Source of the DNA: Hydrogenophaga sp. IBVHS2
GTDB lineage: Bacteria; Pseudomonadota; Gammaproteobacteria; Burkholderiales; Burkholderiaceae_C
Length of the DNA: 64,000 bases
Assembly (NCBI RefSeq): GCF_002127215.1
Contig: NZ_NFUT01000002.1
Span: 124,001-188,000 of the forward strand
Direction: 5' to 3'
Shown: in pieces, positions 30,375-38,678 of the stretch
Numbering within the stretch: position 1 is the stretch's first letter
Layout: each line of letters starts with the position of its first letter
Program-made: the position numbers and the translations under genes
The notes under the pieces: generated by a model
What the model was told of the DNA's origin: nothing
Seen by the model: only the letters and a program-made list of their open reading frames with translations
Database searches by the model: none

Positions 30375-31757
30375 ATGCAGGTTGCCGCGTCCATCTTCAA
30401 GGCCTACGACATCCGGGGTGTGGTGCCCGCCACATTGAACGAGTCGGTGGCCGAAGCCCTGGGCCGGGCCTTCGGCTCGGTGGCGCGGCAGCAGGGCGAG
30501 ACCACGGTGGCGGTGGGTCGCGACGGGCGCCTGTCCGGCCCCGACCTGTCGGCGGCCCTCATCCGGGGTCTCGTGGCCGCCGGCATCGATGTCATCGACG
30601 TGGGCATGGTCACCACCCCCATGCTGTATTTCGCGGCCAGCACCCTGTGCCGCAGCGGCATCCAGGTGACCGGCAGCCACAACCCCAAGGACTACAACGG
30701 CTTCAAGATGGTGCTGGCCGGCCGGGCCATCTTCGGTGAAGACATCCAGGCCCTGCGCCGTCTGATCGAGCAGGACGCAGCGGTGCCGGCCGATGGTGGC
30801 CGGGTGCGGCATGTGAACGTGGCGGGAGCCTACCGCGACCGGATCGTGGGCGATGTGAAGCTCGCCCGGCCCATGAAGATCGTGGTGGACTGCGGCAACG
30901 GCGTGGCCGGCGCCTCGGCCCCGGCACTGTTCCGCGCGCTGGGCTGCGAGGTGATCGAGCTGTTCAGCGAGGTCGACGGCGAGTTCCCGAACCACCACCC
31001 CGACCCCAGCAAGCCCGAGAACCTGCAAGACCTGATCCGCACCCTGTCCGAGACCGACGCCGAGCTGGGCCTGGCCTTCGACGGCGACGGCGACCGCCTG
31101 GGCATCGTCACCCGGTCGGGCCAGAACATCTACCCCGATCGCCAGATGATCCTGTTCGCGCAGGACGTGCTCACCCGCGTGCCCGGTGGCGACATCGTGT
31201 TCGACGTGAAGTGCTCGCAGCGCCTGGGCCCGGCCATCGAGGCGGCCGGCGGCCAGCCCCACATCTACAAGACCGGCCATTCGCTCATCAAGGCCCGCAT
31301 GAAGGAGCTGAACAGCCCGTTGGGCGGCGAGATGAGCGGCCACATCTTCTTCAAGGAGCGCTGGTTCGGCTTTGACGACGGCACCTACGCGGGCGCGCGC
31401 CTGCTGGAGATCCTCAGCCGCCATGCCGATGCCAGCGCCACGCTGGAAGCGCTGCCCACCAGCCACAGCACACCCGAGCTCAATGTGGGCTGTGCCGAAG
31501 GCGAACCGCACGCGGTGGTGGCGCGCCTCGTCGAGCAGGTGAAGGTCGACGCGCCGGCGCGCTTGTCGACCATCGACGGCGTGCGCATCGACTGGCCGGA
31601 CGGTTTCGGGCTGATCCGGGCCTCCAACACCACGCCGGTGCTGGTGCTGCGTTTCGAAGGCCAGACGGTGGAGGCGCTGCACCGCATCGAGGCCCACATG
31701 CTGGCGCTGCTGCGCCAGGCCAAGCCCGACGCCGTGGTGGGCGCGGCCGCCCACTGA
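30375..31757 (+). CDS. Phosphomannomutase/phosphoglucomutase (AlgC/ManB type)
   Basis: This 460-residue alpha-D-phosphohexomutase interconverts hexose 6- and 1-phosphates for sugar-nucleotide synthesis. The phosphoserine loop VTGSHNPKDYNGFKMV, the metal-binding DGDGDRLGIV and the sugar-binding GEMSGHIFFKE are all present. The C-terminal phosphate-binding domain ends ...RASNTTPVLVLRFEG. Length (460) fits the bifunctional AlgC family of Pseudomonas. It lies directly before the surface-glycan genes, convergent with the first GT30-like gene, and would supply their glucose-1-P or mannose-1-P. Confidence 0.93.
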   Translation: MQVAASIFKAYDIRGVVPATLNESVAEALGRAFGSVARQQGETTVAVGRDGRLSGPDLSAALIRGLVAAGIDVIDVGMVTTPMLYFAASTLCRSGIQVTGSHNPKDYNGFKMVLAGRAIFGEDIQALRRLIEQDAAVPADGGRVRHVNVAGAYRDRIVGDVKLARPMKIVVDCGNGVAGASAPALFRALGCEVIELFSEVDGEFPNHHPDPSKPENLQDLIRTLSETDAELGLAFDGDGDRLGIVTRSGQNIYPDRQMILFAQDVLTRVPGGDIVFDVKCSQRLGPAIEAAGGQPHIYKTGHSLIKARMKELNSPLGGEMSGHIFFKERWFGFDDGTYAGARLLEILSRHADASATLEALPTSHSTPELNVGCAEGEPHAVVARLVEQVKVDAPARLSTIDGVRIDWPDGFGLIRASNTTPVLVLRFEGQTVEALHRIEAHMLALLRQAKPDAVVGAAAH

Positions 31758-31776
31758 GCGTTCGGCGCCGTCCGGG

Positions 31777-33021
31777 TCAGTGCGGCAGCAGCCCCAGCAG
31801 GTGCTGCAGCACGGCGGTGGCACGGGGGTCGACCGGCAGCGGCTGACCGGCCTGAGCAGCCCCTGCCCAGGCGGCTTCCACCGCCTGTTCCACGGCCGTT
31901 GCATCGGCCACCGGCAGGGTCTGGCCGGCGGCGTCGAGCTGTTCGTAGCTCTCGGCAAAGTTCCACACATTCGGCCCGTGCAGCACCTGGCAGCCCAGGG
32001 CCAGCGGTTCGTGCGGGTTGTGGCCGCCCACCGCCGCGAAGGACCCGCCCACCAGCGCCACCGGCGCCAGCCGGTACCACAGGCCCATCTCGCCGATGGT
32101 GTCGGCCACGTACACCGCGCCGCCGTCGGGCAGGTGCACGCCGGCGCTGCGCAGCGGGGCCGGCGGCTGGCACAGCGCGGCCACTTCGGCGCCCCGGGCC
32201 GGTGCCCGTGGCGCAATGACGAGCAGGGCATCCGGGTGGCGTTCGAGCAGACCGCGGTGGGCCTGCAGGGCCAGGGCTTCCTCGCCGGGGTGGCTGGAGG
32301 CCAGCAGCCAGACCGGGCGGGTCCGCAGCGCGGCCAGCCAGGCGGCCAGGTCGTCGGCATCGCAGGCCAGCGGCGGTGTGAGCGACTTGATGGTGCCGCT
32401 CACCGCCACGCGGTCCGGGCGGGCACCCAGCGCCACCAGGTGGGCGGCACTGGTGTCGTTCTGCGCGAACAGCCGGTCGAAGCCGGGCAGCAAGGCGCGG
32501 TAGATCCAGCGGCCCCAGCGTCGCTTGGCCATCGACGCGTCGCTCAGCCGGGCATTGACCAGCACGCGGGGAATGTCCCGCGCGGCCGTGGCGGCGATCA
32601 GGGTGGGCCACAGGTCCATCTCGCACCACACGGCCAGGTCGGGACGCCAGTGGTCGAGGAAGCGGTGCACGGCACCGGGCGTGTCGGCCGGCGCGAACTG
32701 GTGCTGCACGCCGTCGGGCAGGCCGGTGCGGCGCAGCGCATCGCCCGACGTGCGGGCGGTGGTGGTGATCAGGAAGTGCACCTCCGGCCGGGCCTGTGCC
32801 ATGCGCGCGAACAGCCCGGCCAGGGCCATGGCTTCGCCCACGCCCACGGCATGCCCCCAGACCAGCGGACCCTCGGGGCGGTCGGCGTATTCGTGGCCCA
32901 GCTTCTGGTGCACGCTGCGGGGGGTTTCCTTGCCGCGCCGCAGACGGTGCCTGAGCCCCAGGTGCCACACCGGGGTCAGCAGGTGCGACAGCGCCACGTA
33001 GGCCCGCAGCGCCAGCGTCAT
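31777..33021 (-). CDS. GT30-family (Kdo-transferase-like) glycosyltransferase, copy A
   Basis: This 414-residue protein has the two-domain layout of 3-deoxy-D-manno-octulosonate transferase (WaaA/KdtA). The base is Glu63 in WGHAVGVGEAMALAG, as in WaaA's HxVSVGE. Downstream come EMDLWPTLIAATA, LVNARLSDASM, the CMP-binding VSGTIKSLTPPL, the DTIGEM motif and the conserved GGHNPHEPLALG loop. The N-terminal membrane anchor is short. The sequence is closer to alphaproteobacterial homologues than to ordinary betaproteobacterial WaaA. It overlaps copy B by four bases. It may be Kdo-specific or, given the neuABC neighbours, use another CMP-sugar. Confidence 0.8.
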   Translation of the reverse strand: MTLALRAYVALSHLLTPVWHLGLRHRLRRGKETPRSVHQKLGHEYADRPEGPLVWGHAVGVGEAMALAGLFARMAQARPEVHFLITTTARTSGDALRRTGLPDGVQHQFAPADTPGAVHRFLDHWRPDLAVWCEMDLWPTLIAATAARDIPRVLVNARLSDASMAKRRWGRWIYRALLPGFDRLFAQNDTSAAHLVALGARPDRVAVSGTIKSLTPPLACDADDLAAWLAALRTRPVWLLASSHPGEEALALQAHRGLLERHPDALLVIAPRAPARGAEVAALCQPPAPLRSAGVHLPDGGAVYVADTIGEMGLWYRLAPVALVGGSFAAVGGHNPHEPLALGCQVLHGPNVWNFAESYEQLDAAGQTLPVADATAVEQAVEAAWAGAAQAGQPLPVDPRATAVLQHLLGLLPH

Positions 33022-34415
33022 GCCCGGCCCTCCAGCCAGGGCCCGAGCACCGCCATGTGGCGCCGGGTCGAGCCGCCGTGCTCGGCGTAGAAGGCTTCGG
33101 CGCCGGCGGTGGCCAGGGCCTGCCGCTCGGGCGATGTCAGCAGATCGACCAGGGCGCGGGACAGGCCCGGGATGTCCATGTGCTGCTGCAGCACGCCGGC
33201 CTCCAGCGCCTCCACGCCCGGGTACTCGATGCCCCAGATGCTGGGGCCCACCATCACCGGCTTGCGCAGGGCCAGCGGCTCGATCACGTTGTGGGCGCCC
33301 ATGGGCACGAAGGATGCGCCCACCACCACCACCTGCGACAGCGCCAGATAGAAGTACATCTCCCCCAGCGAGTCGCCCAGCAGCACATCGACGGTGGCCA
33401 TGTCGGGGCTGTCGGCGTTGGGTTGCAGCGCCGCGTCCAGGTCGCGGCTGCGACGGCTCACCCGCAGGCCGGCTGCGCCCAGCAGCTCGGCCACCGCGTC
33501 GAAGCGCTGCGGGCTGCGCGGCACATAGACCACCAGCAGCGGCGGCAGGCCGGCAGCGGCCACACCTTGCCGCACCTGGCTAATGGCATCGATGAAGGGT
33601 TCGTCCTCGCCGACGATGGCGCTGGCAAAGCACAGCACCGGCCGCCCCCCGACCACGCCGGTGGCCAGTTGCCAGGGCGCCAGCAGGGCCTGGCCGGCGG
33701 CCAGGTGGGCGGGGTTGGGCGGCAGGTCGAAGCGGGTCTCGCCGACGACCTCGACCCGCTCGCAGCCGACGTCGCGGAAGCGCTGTGCATGGGTCTCTGA
33801 CTTGCACATGACCAGTTCGTAGGCCCGGAAGATGTCGGCCCGGAATCCCCAGGCCACGCGCCGGTCGCGCTCGATGCTCTTGCGCGGGTACTGAGCATTG
33901 GCCATGCCCAGCGGCACACCGCAGCGGCGTATGCCCGCCAGCAGCACCGGCCAGGTGTCGATCTCGGTCATGAGCGCAGCGCGCGGCCGGGTGTGGGCCA
34001 CAAACCGCCGCACGGCCCAGCCCAGCTCCAGCGGCACGAAGCACACCTGCAGCCGTCCTGCGGCCATGTCCTCGGCGAACAAGGTGTGTGCAGCCGTGCG
34101 ACCGGCCGGCGTCAGGGTGGACACCAGCACCGGGTAGCCGGCGGCCAGCAGCGCGCGGATGAGGGGAGCGGCACCGCGCAGCTCCCCCATGGAAGCCGAG
34201 TGAACCCACACCGGCCGCTGCAGCGCGGTGTCGACCCGGCCGAAGCGTTCGCCCCAATGCCGGCGGTACAGCGGTTCCTTGCGGCCGCGACGCCACAGGA
34301 ACAGCAGGAACACCGGCAGCATCAGGTGCCACGCCAGTCCGTACAAGACCAACAGCACCCGGGTCTGCCAGCGGAACGGCGACGGTCGGACAGACGACGG
34401 CAACGCAAGGGTCAT
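33018..34415 (-). CDS. GT30-family (Kdo-transferase-like) glycosyltransferase, copy B
   Basis: This 465-residue paralogue of copy A has an N-terminal hydrophobic anchor (VLLVLYGLAWHLMLPVFLLF). After it come the WaaA-like WRRGRKEPLYRRHWGERFG and Glu78 in WVHSASMGELRGAAP. The usual METEVWPNL block is replaced by MTEIDTWPVLL, and VxANARLS by MANAQYPRKS. The later GDSLGEMYFY and MGAHNVIEPLALRKPV blocks match GT30. These changes suggest a non-standard donor or acceptor. Both copies begin with MTLAL. The start lies 127 bp from neuA, divergently. A housekeeping waaA is presumably elsewhere in the genome. Confidence 0.78.
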   Translation of the reverse strand: MTLALPSSVRPSPFRWQTRVLLVLYGLAWHLMLPVFLLFLWRRGRKEPLYRRHWGERFGRVDTALQRPVWVHSASMGELRGAAPLIRALLAAGYPVLVSTLTPAGRTAAHTLFAEDMAAGRLQVCFVPLELGWAVRRFVAHTRPRAALMTEIDTWPVLLAGIRRCGVPLGMANAQYPRKSIERDRRVAWGFRADIFRAYELVMCKSETHAQRFRDVGCERVEVVGETRFDLPPNPAHLAAGQALLAPWQLATGVVGGRPVLCFASAIVGEDEPFIDAISQVRQGVAAAGLPPLLVVYVPRSPQRFDAVAELLGAAGLRVSRRSRDLDAALQPNADSPDMATVDVLLGDSLGEMYFYLALSQVVVVGASFVPMGAHNVIEPLALRKPVMVGPSIWGIEYPGVEALEAGVLQQHMDIPGLSRALVDLLTSPERQALATAGAEAFYAEHGGSTRRHMAVLGPWLEGRA

Positions 34416-34463
34416 GAAAAAAGGGACCGTTCGGACACAGGGGGTGGGGTGGGGCTGGCAGGC

Positions 34464-34491
34464 GTCTTGCCCGTAGCCCGTTCAGTATAGT
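34464..34491 (+). promoter_or_regulatory. Candidate promoter of the neuABC operon
   Basis: TATAGT at 34486-34491 resembles a -10 hexamer, preceded by a weak -35 GTCTTG 16 bp upstream. It lies about 50 bp before neuA in the 127-bp divergent spacer. Confidence 0.35.
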
Positions 34492-34542
34492 TATGCCCTG
34501 CGACGCCCCTGCTGCGGCGCCCCCCGCCCTGGACCTTCCCTC

Positions 34543-35238
34543 ATGCCCCTCGACCTGCCGGCCTGGACCGCCGTCATTCCCTTGCGCGCCGGCTCCAAGG
34601 GCCTGCCGGGCAAGAACCTGCGTCCGCTCGGTGGCAAGCCCCTGTACCGGCATGCGCTGGACCAGGCCCTGGCGGCCGGAGCCGCGCGCGTGCTGATCAC
34701 CACCGACCTGCCCGAGGTGCTGCAGGCCGGGCTGCCTCCCGAGGTGCATGGCATCCCCCGCCCGCCCGAACTCGCCGGGGACGCGGTGCCCATGGCGCCG
34801 GTGCTGGTGCACGCCCTGCAGCAGGGCGATGTGCAGGGCACGGTGGTGCTGCTGCAGGCCACTTCGCCCCTGCGCACGGCGGACGACATCCGCGCCGCGC
34901 TGGCGCTGTTCGCCACGGGTGATTACGGGCTGGTGATGAGCGTGACCGAGGCCGACCGGGGCGTGCTCAAATGGGGCCGGCTGGACGGTCAGCGGTTCGT
35001 GCCGCTGTCGGCCCCCGAGCACTGCTTCGCCAACCGCCAGTCCTTGCCGCCGGTGGTGCGGCCGAATGGGGCCGTCTATGTGTTCGACGCCGCGCGCCTG
35101 GTGGCCACCGGCAGCCTGGCCGCCGATGCGGTGGGCGTGATCACCATGCCGGCCGAACGCAGCCACGACATCGACAACCTCGACGACTTTGAGCAGGCCG
35201 AGCGCCTGCTCGCCCGACACGCCCTGGAGCACCCATGA
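34543..35238 (+). CDS. neuA: CMP-N-acetylneuraminate cytidylyltransferase (acylneuraminate type)
   Basis: This 231-residue enzyme activates a nonulosonic acid with CTP to CMP-sugar. The nucleotide-binding signature IPLRAGSKGLPGKNLRPLGG opens it. LLQATSPLRTADDI, NGAVYVF and the metal-binding SHDIDNLDDF near the C-terminus complete the site. The length is that of single-domain CMP-sialate synthetases. KdsB-type enzymes lack the extended GSKGLPGKN form, which argues for sialic acid rather than Kdo. Its last four bases overlap the start of neuB. Confidence 0.9.
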   Translation: MPLDLPAWTAVIPLRAGSKGLPGKNLRPLGGKPLYRHALDQALAAGAARVLITTDLPEVLQAGLPPEVHGIPRPPELAGDAVPMAPVLVHALQQGDVQGTVVLLQATSPLRTADDIRAALALFATGDYGLVMSVTEADRGVLKWGRLDGQRFVPLSAPEHCFANRQSLPPVVRPNGAVYVFDAARLVATGSLAADAVGVITMPAERSHDIDNLDDFEQAERLLARHALEHP

Positions 35239-36287
35239 AGATTGCACACCGCGAGATTTCTCCCACCCAGCCGCCCCTGGTGGTGGCCGAGATCGGCATC
35301 AACCACGGCGGCAGCCTGGAAGTGGCCAAGGGCATGGTGCTGGCCGCGGCCAAGGCCGGCTGCGAGATGGTCAAGCACCAGACCCATTTCGTCGACGACG
35401 AGATGACCGACGAGGCCAAGGCCATCTTCCCGCCCAACGCCGACAAGTCCATCTGGCATGTGATGGAGGAGTGCGCCCTGGGCAAGGACGACGAGATCGA
35501 GCTCAAGCGCTACGCCGAGTCGCTGGGCATGATCTACATCTCCACCCCGTTCTCGCGCGCTGCGGCCGACTTTCTGGCCGAGATCGGCGTGGCGGCCTTC
35601 AAGATCGGCTCGGGCGAATGCAACCATGTGCCCCTGATCCGGCACATCGCCAGCTTCGGCAAGCCGGTGATCATGAGCACCGGCATGCAGACCATCGACA
35701 GCCTGCGGCCTTCGGTGGAAGCCCTGGACCAGGCCGGCATCGAGTACGCGCTGCTGGAGTGCACCAACCTCTACCCGTCGCCGCCGGAGATCGTGAGCCT
35801 GCAGGGCATCGGCGAGCTGCGGCGGGCCTTTCCGAAGGCGGTGATCGGCTTCTCCGACCACAGCATCGGCCCCGAGATGGCCATTGCCTCGGTCGCACTG
35901 GGCGCCTGCATCCTGGAGCGCCACTTCACCGACACCCGTTACCGCAAGGGCCCGGACATTCCGTGCTCCATGGACCCGGCCGAGCTGCGTTTCCTGATCG
36001 ACCGCTCGCGCGAGGTGCACACCGCCCTCATGAACCCCAAGGTGCGCACCGCGCCCGAGGAAGATGTGTACCGCTTCGCGCGGGGCTCCATCGTGGCCGA
36101 CCGTGACCTGCCTGCGGGCCATGTCGTCACCGAGCAGGACATCTGGGCCCGCCGGCCCGGCTCCGGCGAGATCTCGGTGCAGCACTTCGATCGCCTGGTG
36201 GGCGCCCGCCTGACCCGCTCGGTGCGCCGCAACCAGCAGCTGCGCTGGTCCGATCTGGACGGCGTGGCTCCGCTGGTCAACACCTGA
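35235..36287 (+). CDS. neuB: N-acetylneuraminate synthase
   Basis: This 350-residue enzyme condenses N-acetylmannosamine with phosphoenolpyruvate. It has the NeuB TIM barrel (VVAEIGINHGGSLEVAKGM, then VKHQTHFVDDEMTDEAK and STPFSRAAADFLAE) and a C-terminal SAF (antifreeze-like) domain from about 285 (SIVADRDLPAGHVVTEQDIW). The run KHQTH...DEM and IGSGECN match the meningococcal enzyme closely by eye, so Neu5Ac is favoured over legionaminic or pseudaminic acid. It starts within the neuA stop and ends one base into neuC. Confidence 0.92.
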   Translation: MKIAHREISPTQPPLVVAEIGINHGGSLEVAKGMVLAAAKAGCEMVKHQTHFVDDEMTDEAKAIFPPNADKSIWHVMEECALGKDDEIELKRYAESLGMIYISTPFSRAAADFLAEIGVAAFKIGSGECNHVPLIRHIASFGKPVIMSTGMQTIDSLRPSVEALDQAGIEYALLECTNLYPSPPEIVSLQGIGELRRAFPKAVIGFSDHSIGPEMAIASVALGACILERHFTDTRYRKGPDIPCSMDPAELRFLIDRSREVHTALMNPKVRTAPEEDVYRFARGSIVADRDLPAGHVVTEQDIWARRPGSGEISVQHFDRLVGARLTRSVRRNQQLRWSDLDGVAPLVNT

Positions 36288-37411
36288 TGGCCATGGCACG
36301 TCGCCTGCTCTTCGTCACCGGCACCCGCGCCGACTACGGCAAGCTCGAACCGCTGGCCCTGGCCGCGCAGCAGGCGGGATTCGCCATCGGCTTCTTCGTC
36401 ACCGGCATGCACATGATGGGCCGCTACGGCGAGACGCGGCTGGAGGTGCGGCGCTTTCCCGGGGCCGAGATCCACGAGTTCCACAACCAGCGCGAAGGCG
36501 ATGCGCAGGAGTTCATCCTGTCCAAGACGGTGCTCGGCTTCTCCGACTTCCTGCACGAGCACCGGCCCGATCTGGTGGTGATCCACGGCGACCGGGTGGA
36601 GGCGCTGGCCGCCTCCATCGTCTGCGCCATGAAGTACATCCCCTCGGCCCATATCGAAGGCGGCGAGGTGTCGGGCACCATCGACGAGTCCATCCGCCAC
36701 TGCAACACCAAGCTGTGCAGCGCGCATTTCGTGAGCTCCGAGCCGGCGCGCCAGCGGGTGCTGGCCCTGGGCGAGGCGGCGGCCAACGTGTTCAACATCG
36801 GCTCGCCCGAACTCGACACCCATGCCCGCCCCAGCGGCGTGACGCTGCAGCAGGTCAAGGAGCGCTACGCCATCCCGTTCGATGACTACGGCATTGCGGT
36901 GTTCCACCCGGTCACCTCCGAGGCGGCGAGCATCGGCGCGCAGGCGCAGTCGCTGTTCGGCCGGCTGCAGGCCAGCGGGCGGCATTTCGTGGTGATCGCG
37001 CCCAACAACGACCCCGGCACCGAAGACATCTTCCGGGTGCTGGAGGGCCTGCCGCCCGAGCGCTTCCGCCTGATCCCGTCCATGCGTTTTGCCTACTTCA
37101 GCGAACTCATGCGCCATGCCAGCGCCATGATCGGCAACAGCAGTGCCGGCGTGCGCGAGGCGCCCTTCCTGGGTGTGCCCAGCCTGGACGTGGGCACCCG
37201 CCAGAACCGGCGCGCCAGCGGCCCGTCGATCACACCCTGTTCGGCGTTCGACGTCGATGTGATCGACCGCTTCCTGACCGAATCCTGGGGGCGGCGCCTG
37301 GCGCCCGACACCACCTTCGGCGCCGGTGATGCCGCTGCCCGTTTCGTGCAGGTGCTGCAGCAGGCGTCGTTCTGGGAGCGGCCGCTGCAGAAGGTGTTTG
37401 CCGATGACTGA
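36287..37411 (+). CDS. neuC: UDP-N-acetylglucosamine 2-epimerase (hydrolysing)
   Basis: This 374-residue enzyme converts UDP-GlcNAc to N-acetylmannosamine, the NeuB substrate. The motifs FVTGTRADYGKLEPL, FFVTGMHMMGRYGET, HGDRVEALAA, HIEGGEVSGTIDESIRH and GNSSAGVREAP are characteristic of NeuC/SiaA rather than of the non-hydrolysing WecB. Closest by eye are the meningococcal-type proteins. An alternative start at 36293 (MARRLLF) is possible. It overlaps neuB by one base and the ligase gene by eight, so translation should be coupled through the cluster. Confidence 0.92.
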   Translation: MAMARRLLFVTGTRADYGKLEPLALAAQQAGFAIGFFVTGMHMMGRYGETRLEVRRFPGAEIHEFHNQREGDAQEFILSKTVLGFSDFLHEHRPDLVVIHGDRVEALAASIVCAMKYIPSAHIEGGEVSGTIDESIRHCNTKLCSAHFVSSEPARQRVLALGEAAANVFNIGSPELDTHARPSGVTLQQVKERYAIPFDDYGIAVFHPVTSEAASIGAQAQSLFGRLQASGRHFVVIAPNNDPGTEDIFRVLEGLPPERFRLIPSMRFAYFSELMRHASAMIGNSSAGVREAPFLGVPSLDVGTRQNRRASGPSITPCSAFDVDVIDRFLTESWGRRLAPDTTFGAGDAAARFVQVLQQASFWERPLQKVFADD

Positions 37412-38678
37412 TGCATCCCTGGCATGGCCCGCGCGCGGCTGGCTGGACCGCGCCACCGGTTTCTTCGACGGCATGGCGCGGTGGTCCGCGGTGGGCCTGC
37501 TGCTGGGCGTGCCGACCTCGATCGCCCTGGTCAACATCAGCATCCTGTTCCTGCTGATCGGCTGGGCCGGTTCGGGCCGCTGGCAGCGCAAATGGGACGC
37601 CTTGCGCGCCAGCCCGCTGACCTTGCCGGTGGTGTTGCTGTCGGCCTGGATGCTGCTGGGCATGGCGTGGACCGAGGCCGACCGCAAGGTGATCGGCTCC
37701 CACCTGTACGTGTACAGCAAGCTGCCGCTGATGCTGGTCCTGCTCACCGTCTTCGACGACGCCCGCTGGCGCCAGCGGGGCTGGTGGGCGTTTGCCGTCG
37801 GCTGCCTGATCACCCTGGGCTCGACCTACGCCAGCATCTGGGTGCAGATCCCCTGGGCCGATTCGTACCAGCGGGGCTTCGGTGTGTCCCACCACATCTT
37901 CAACGACTACATCGCCCAGGGGCTGGCCATGTCGGTGTTCGTGGCCTGGGTCGTGTCGCAGGCGATCGATGCGAAGCAGCCGCTGCTGCGATGGGGGTGG
38001 GCGCTGGTGGCCGCGCTGGGCGTGTTCAGCGTGACGCACCTGCTGGAAGGCCGGACCGGCCAGGTCACGGTGCTTGCCATGGGGCTGGCCATGGTGATGA
38101 CCATCGAATCCGCCCGGGTCCGCTGGACGATGGTGGTGCTGCTCGTGGCGGGTGCCGTGGTGCTGGCCTTCAGCTCGCCCCTGATCGTGGCCAGGGTCAC
38201 GCAGGCCCTGGCCGAGGCGCGCCAGTACGACAGCGCCGGTGTGGTCTCCACCTCCATCGGCGCCCGGCTGGACATGTGGCGCAACGCCTGGGGCATGTTC
38301 CTGGACAGTCCCTGGATCGGTCACGGTCCCGGCGGCTACCGGGTGCTGTCTACCGCCATCTACTCGATCGGGGCCCAGTGTTCGGTGTCGTGCATCCATC
38401 CGCACAACCAGTACCTGTTCTTTCTGGTGGACCATGGTCTGCCGGGCCTGCTGATGTACCTGTGGGTGCTGGGTTGTCTGGCGGCGCTGGTGTGGCGCAG
38501 TCATGGTGCGCAGCGCGCGCTGGTCACCGGATTCCTCGCGGTGCTGCTCGTGGACGGCTTCATCAACGGACCGTTCTGGGTCACGACCGAGCGCCATCTG
38601 TTCGCCACCGTGCTGCCGCTCCTGATGGCGGCCTGGCCGTCCCGCCCTTCCCCGACCGCCGGGGCCGGCACCGCATGA
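37404..38678 (+). CDS. O-antigen ligase/polymerase family membrane protein
   Basis: This 424-residue polytopic inner-membrane protein has about ten to twelve hydrophobic helices and belongs to the Wzy_C/WaaL family. The large periplasmic loop region holds IGARLDMWRNAWGMFLDSPW, GHGPGGYRV and HPHNQYLFFLVDHGL. This is the His/Asn loop expected of ligases that join glycan to lipid A core. Ligase and polymerase cannot be told apart by sequence alone. The start ATG lies eight bases inside neuC and the stop overlaps the next gene, so it belongs to the neu operon. Confidence 0.85.
   Translation: MTDASLAWPARGWLDRATGFFDGMARWSAVGLLLGVPTSIALVNISILFLLIGWAGSGRWQRKWDALRASPLTLPVVLLSAWMLLGMAWTEADRKVIGSHLYVYSKLPLMLVLLTVFDDARWRQRGWWAFAVGCLITLGSTYASIWVQIPWADSYQRGFGVSHHIFNDYIAQGLAMSVFVAWVVSQAIDAKQPLLRWGWALVAALGVFSVTHLLEGRTGQVTVLAMGLAMVMTIESARVRWTMVVLLVAGAVVLAFSSPLIVARVTQALAEARQYDSAGVVSTSIGARLDMWRNAWGMFLDSPWIGHGPGGYRVLSTAIYSIGAQCSVSCIHPHNQYLFFLVDHGLPGLLMYLWVLGCLAALVWRSHGAQRALVTGFLAVLLVDGFINGPFWVTTERHLFATVLPLLMAAWPSRPSPTAGAGTA

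Noticed and set aside
31777-34415. Calling either GT30-like gene the housekeeping waaA
   Set aside because: Both lack the exact HxVSxGE / METExWPN / NARLS pattern of betaproteobacterial WaaA, so the name would be unsafe without knowing whether another copy exists.
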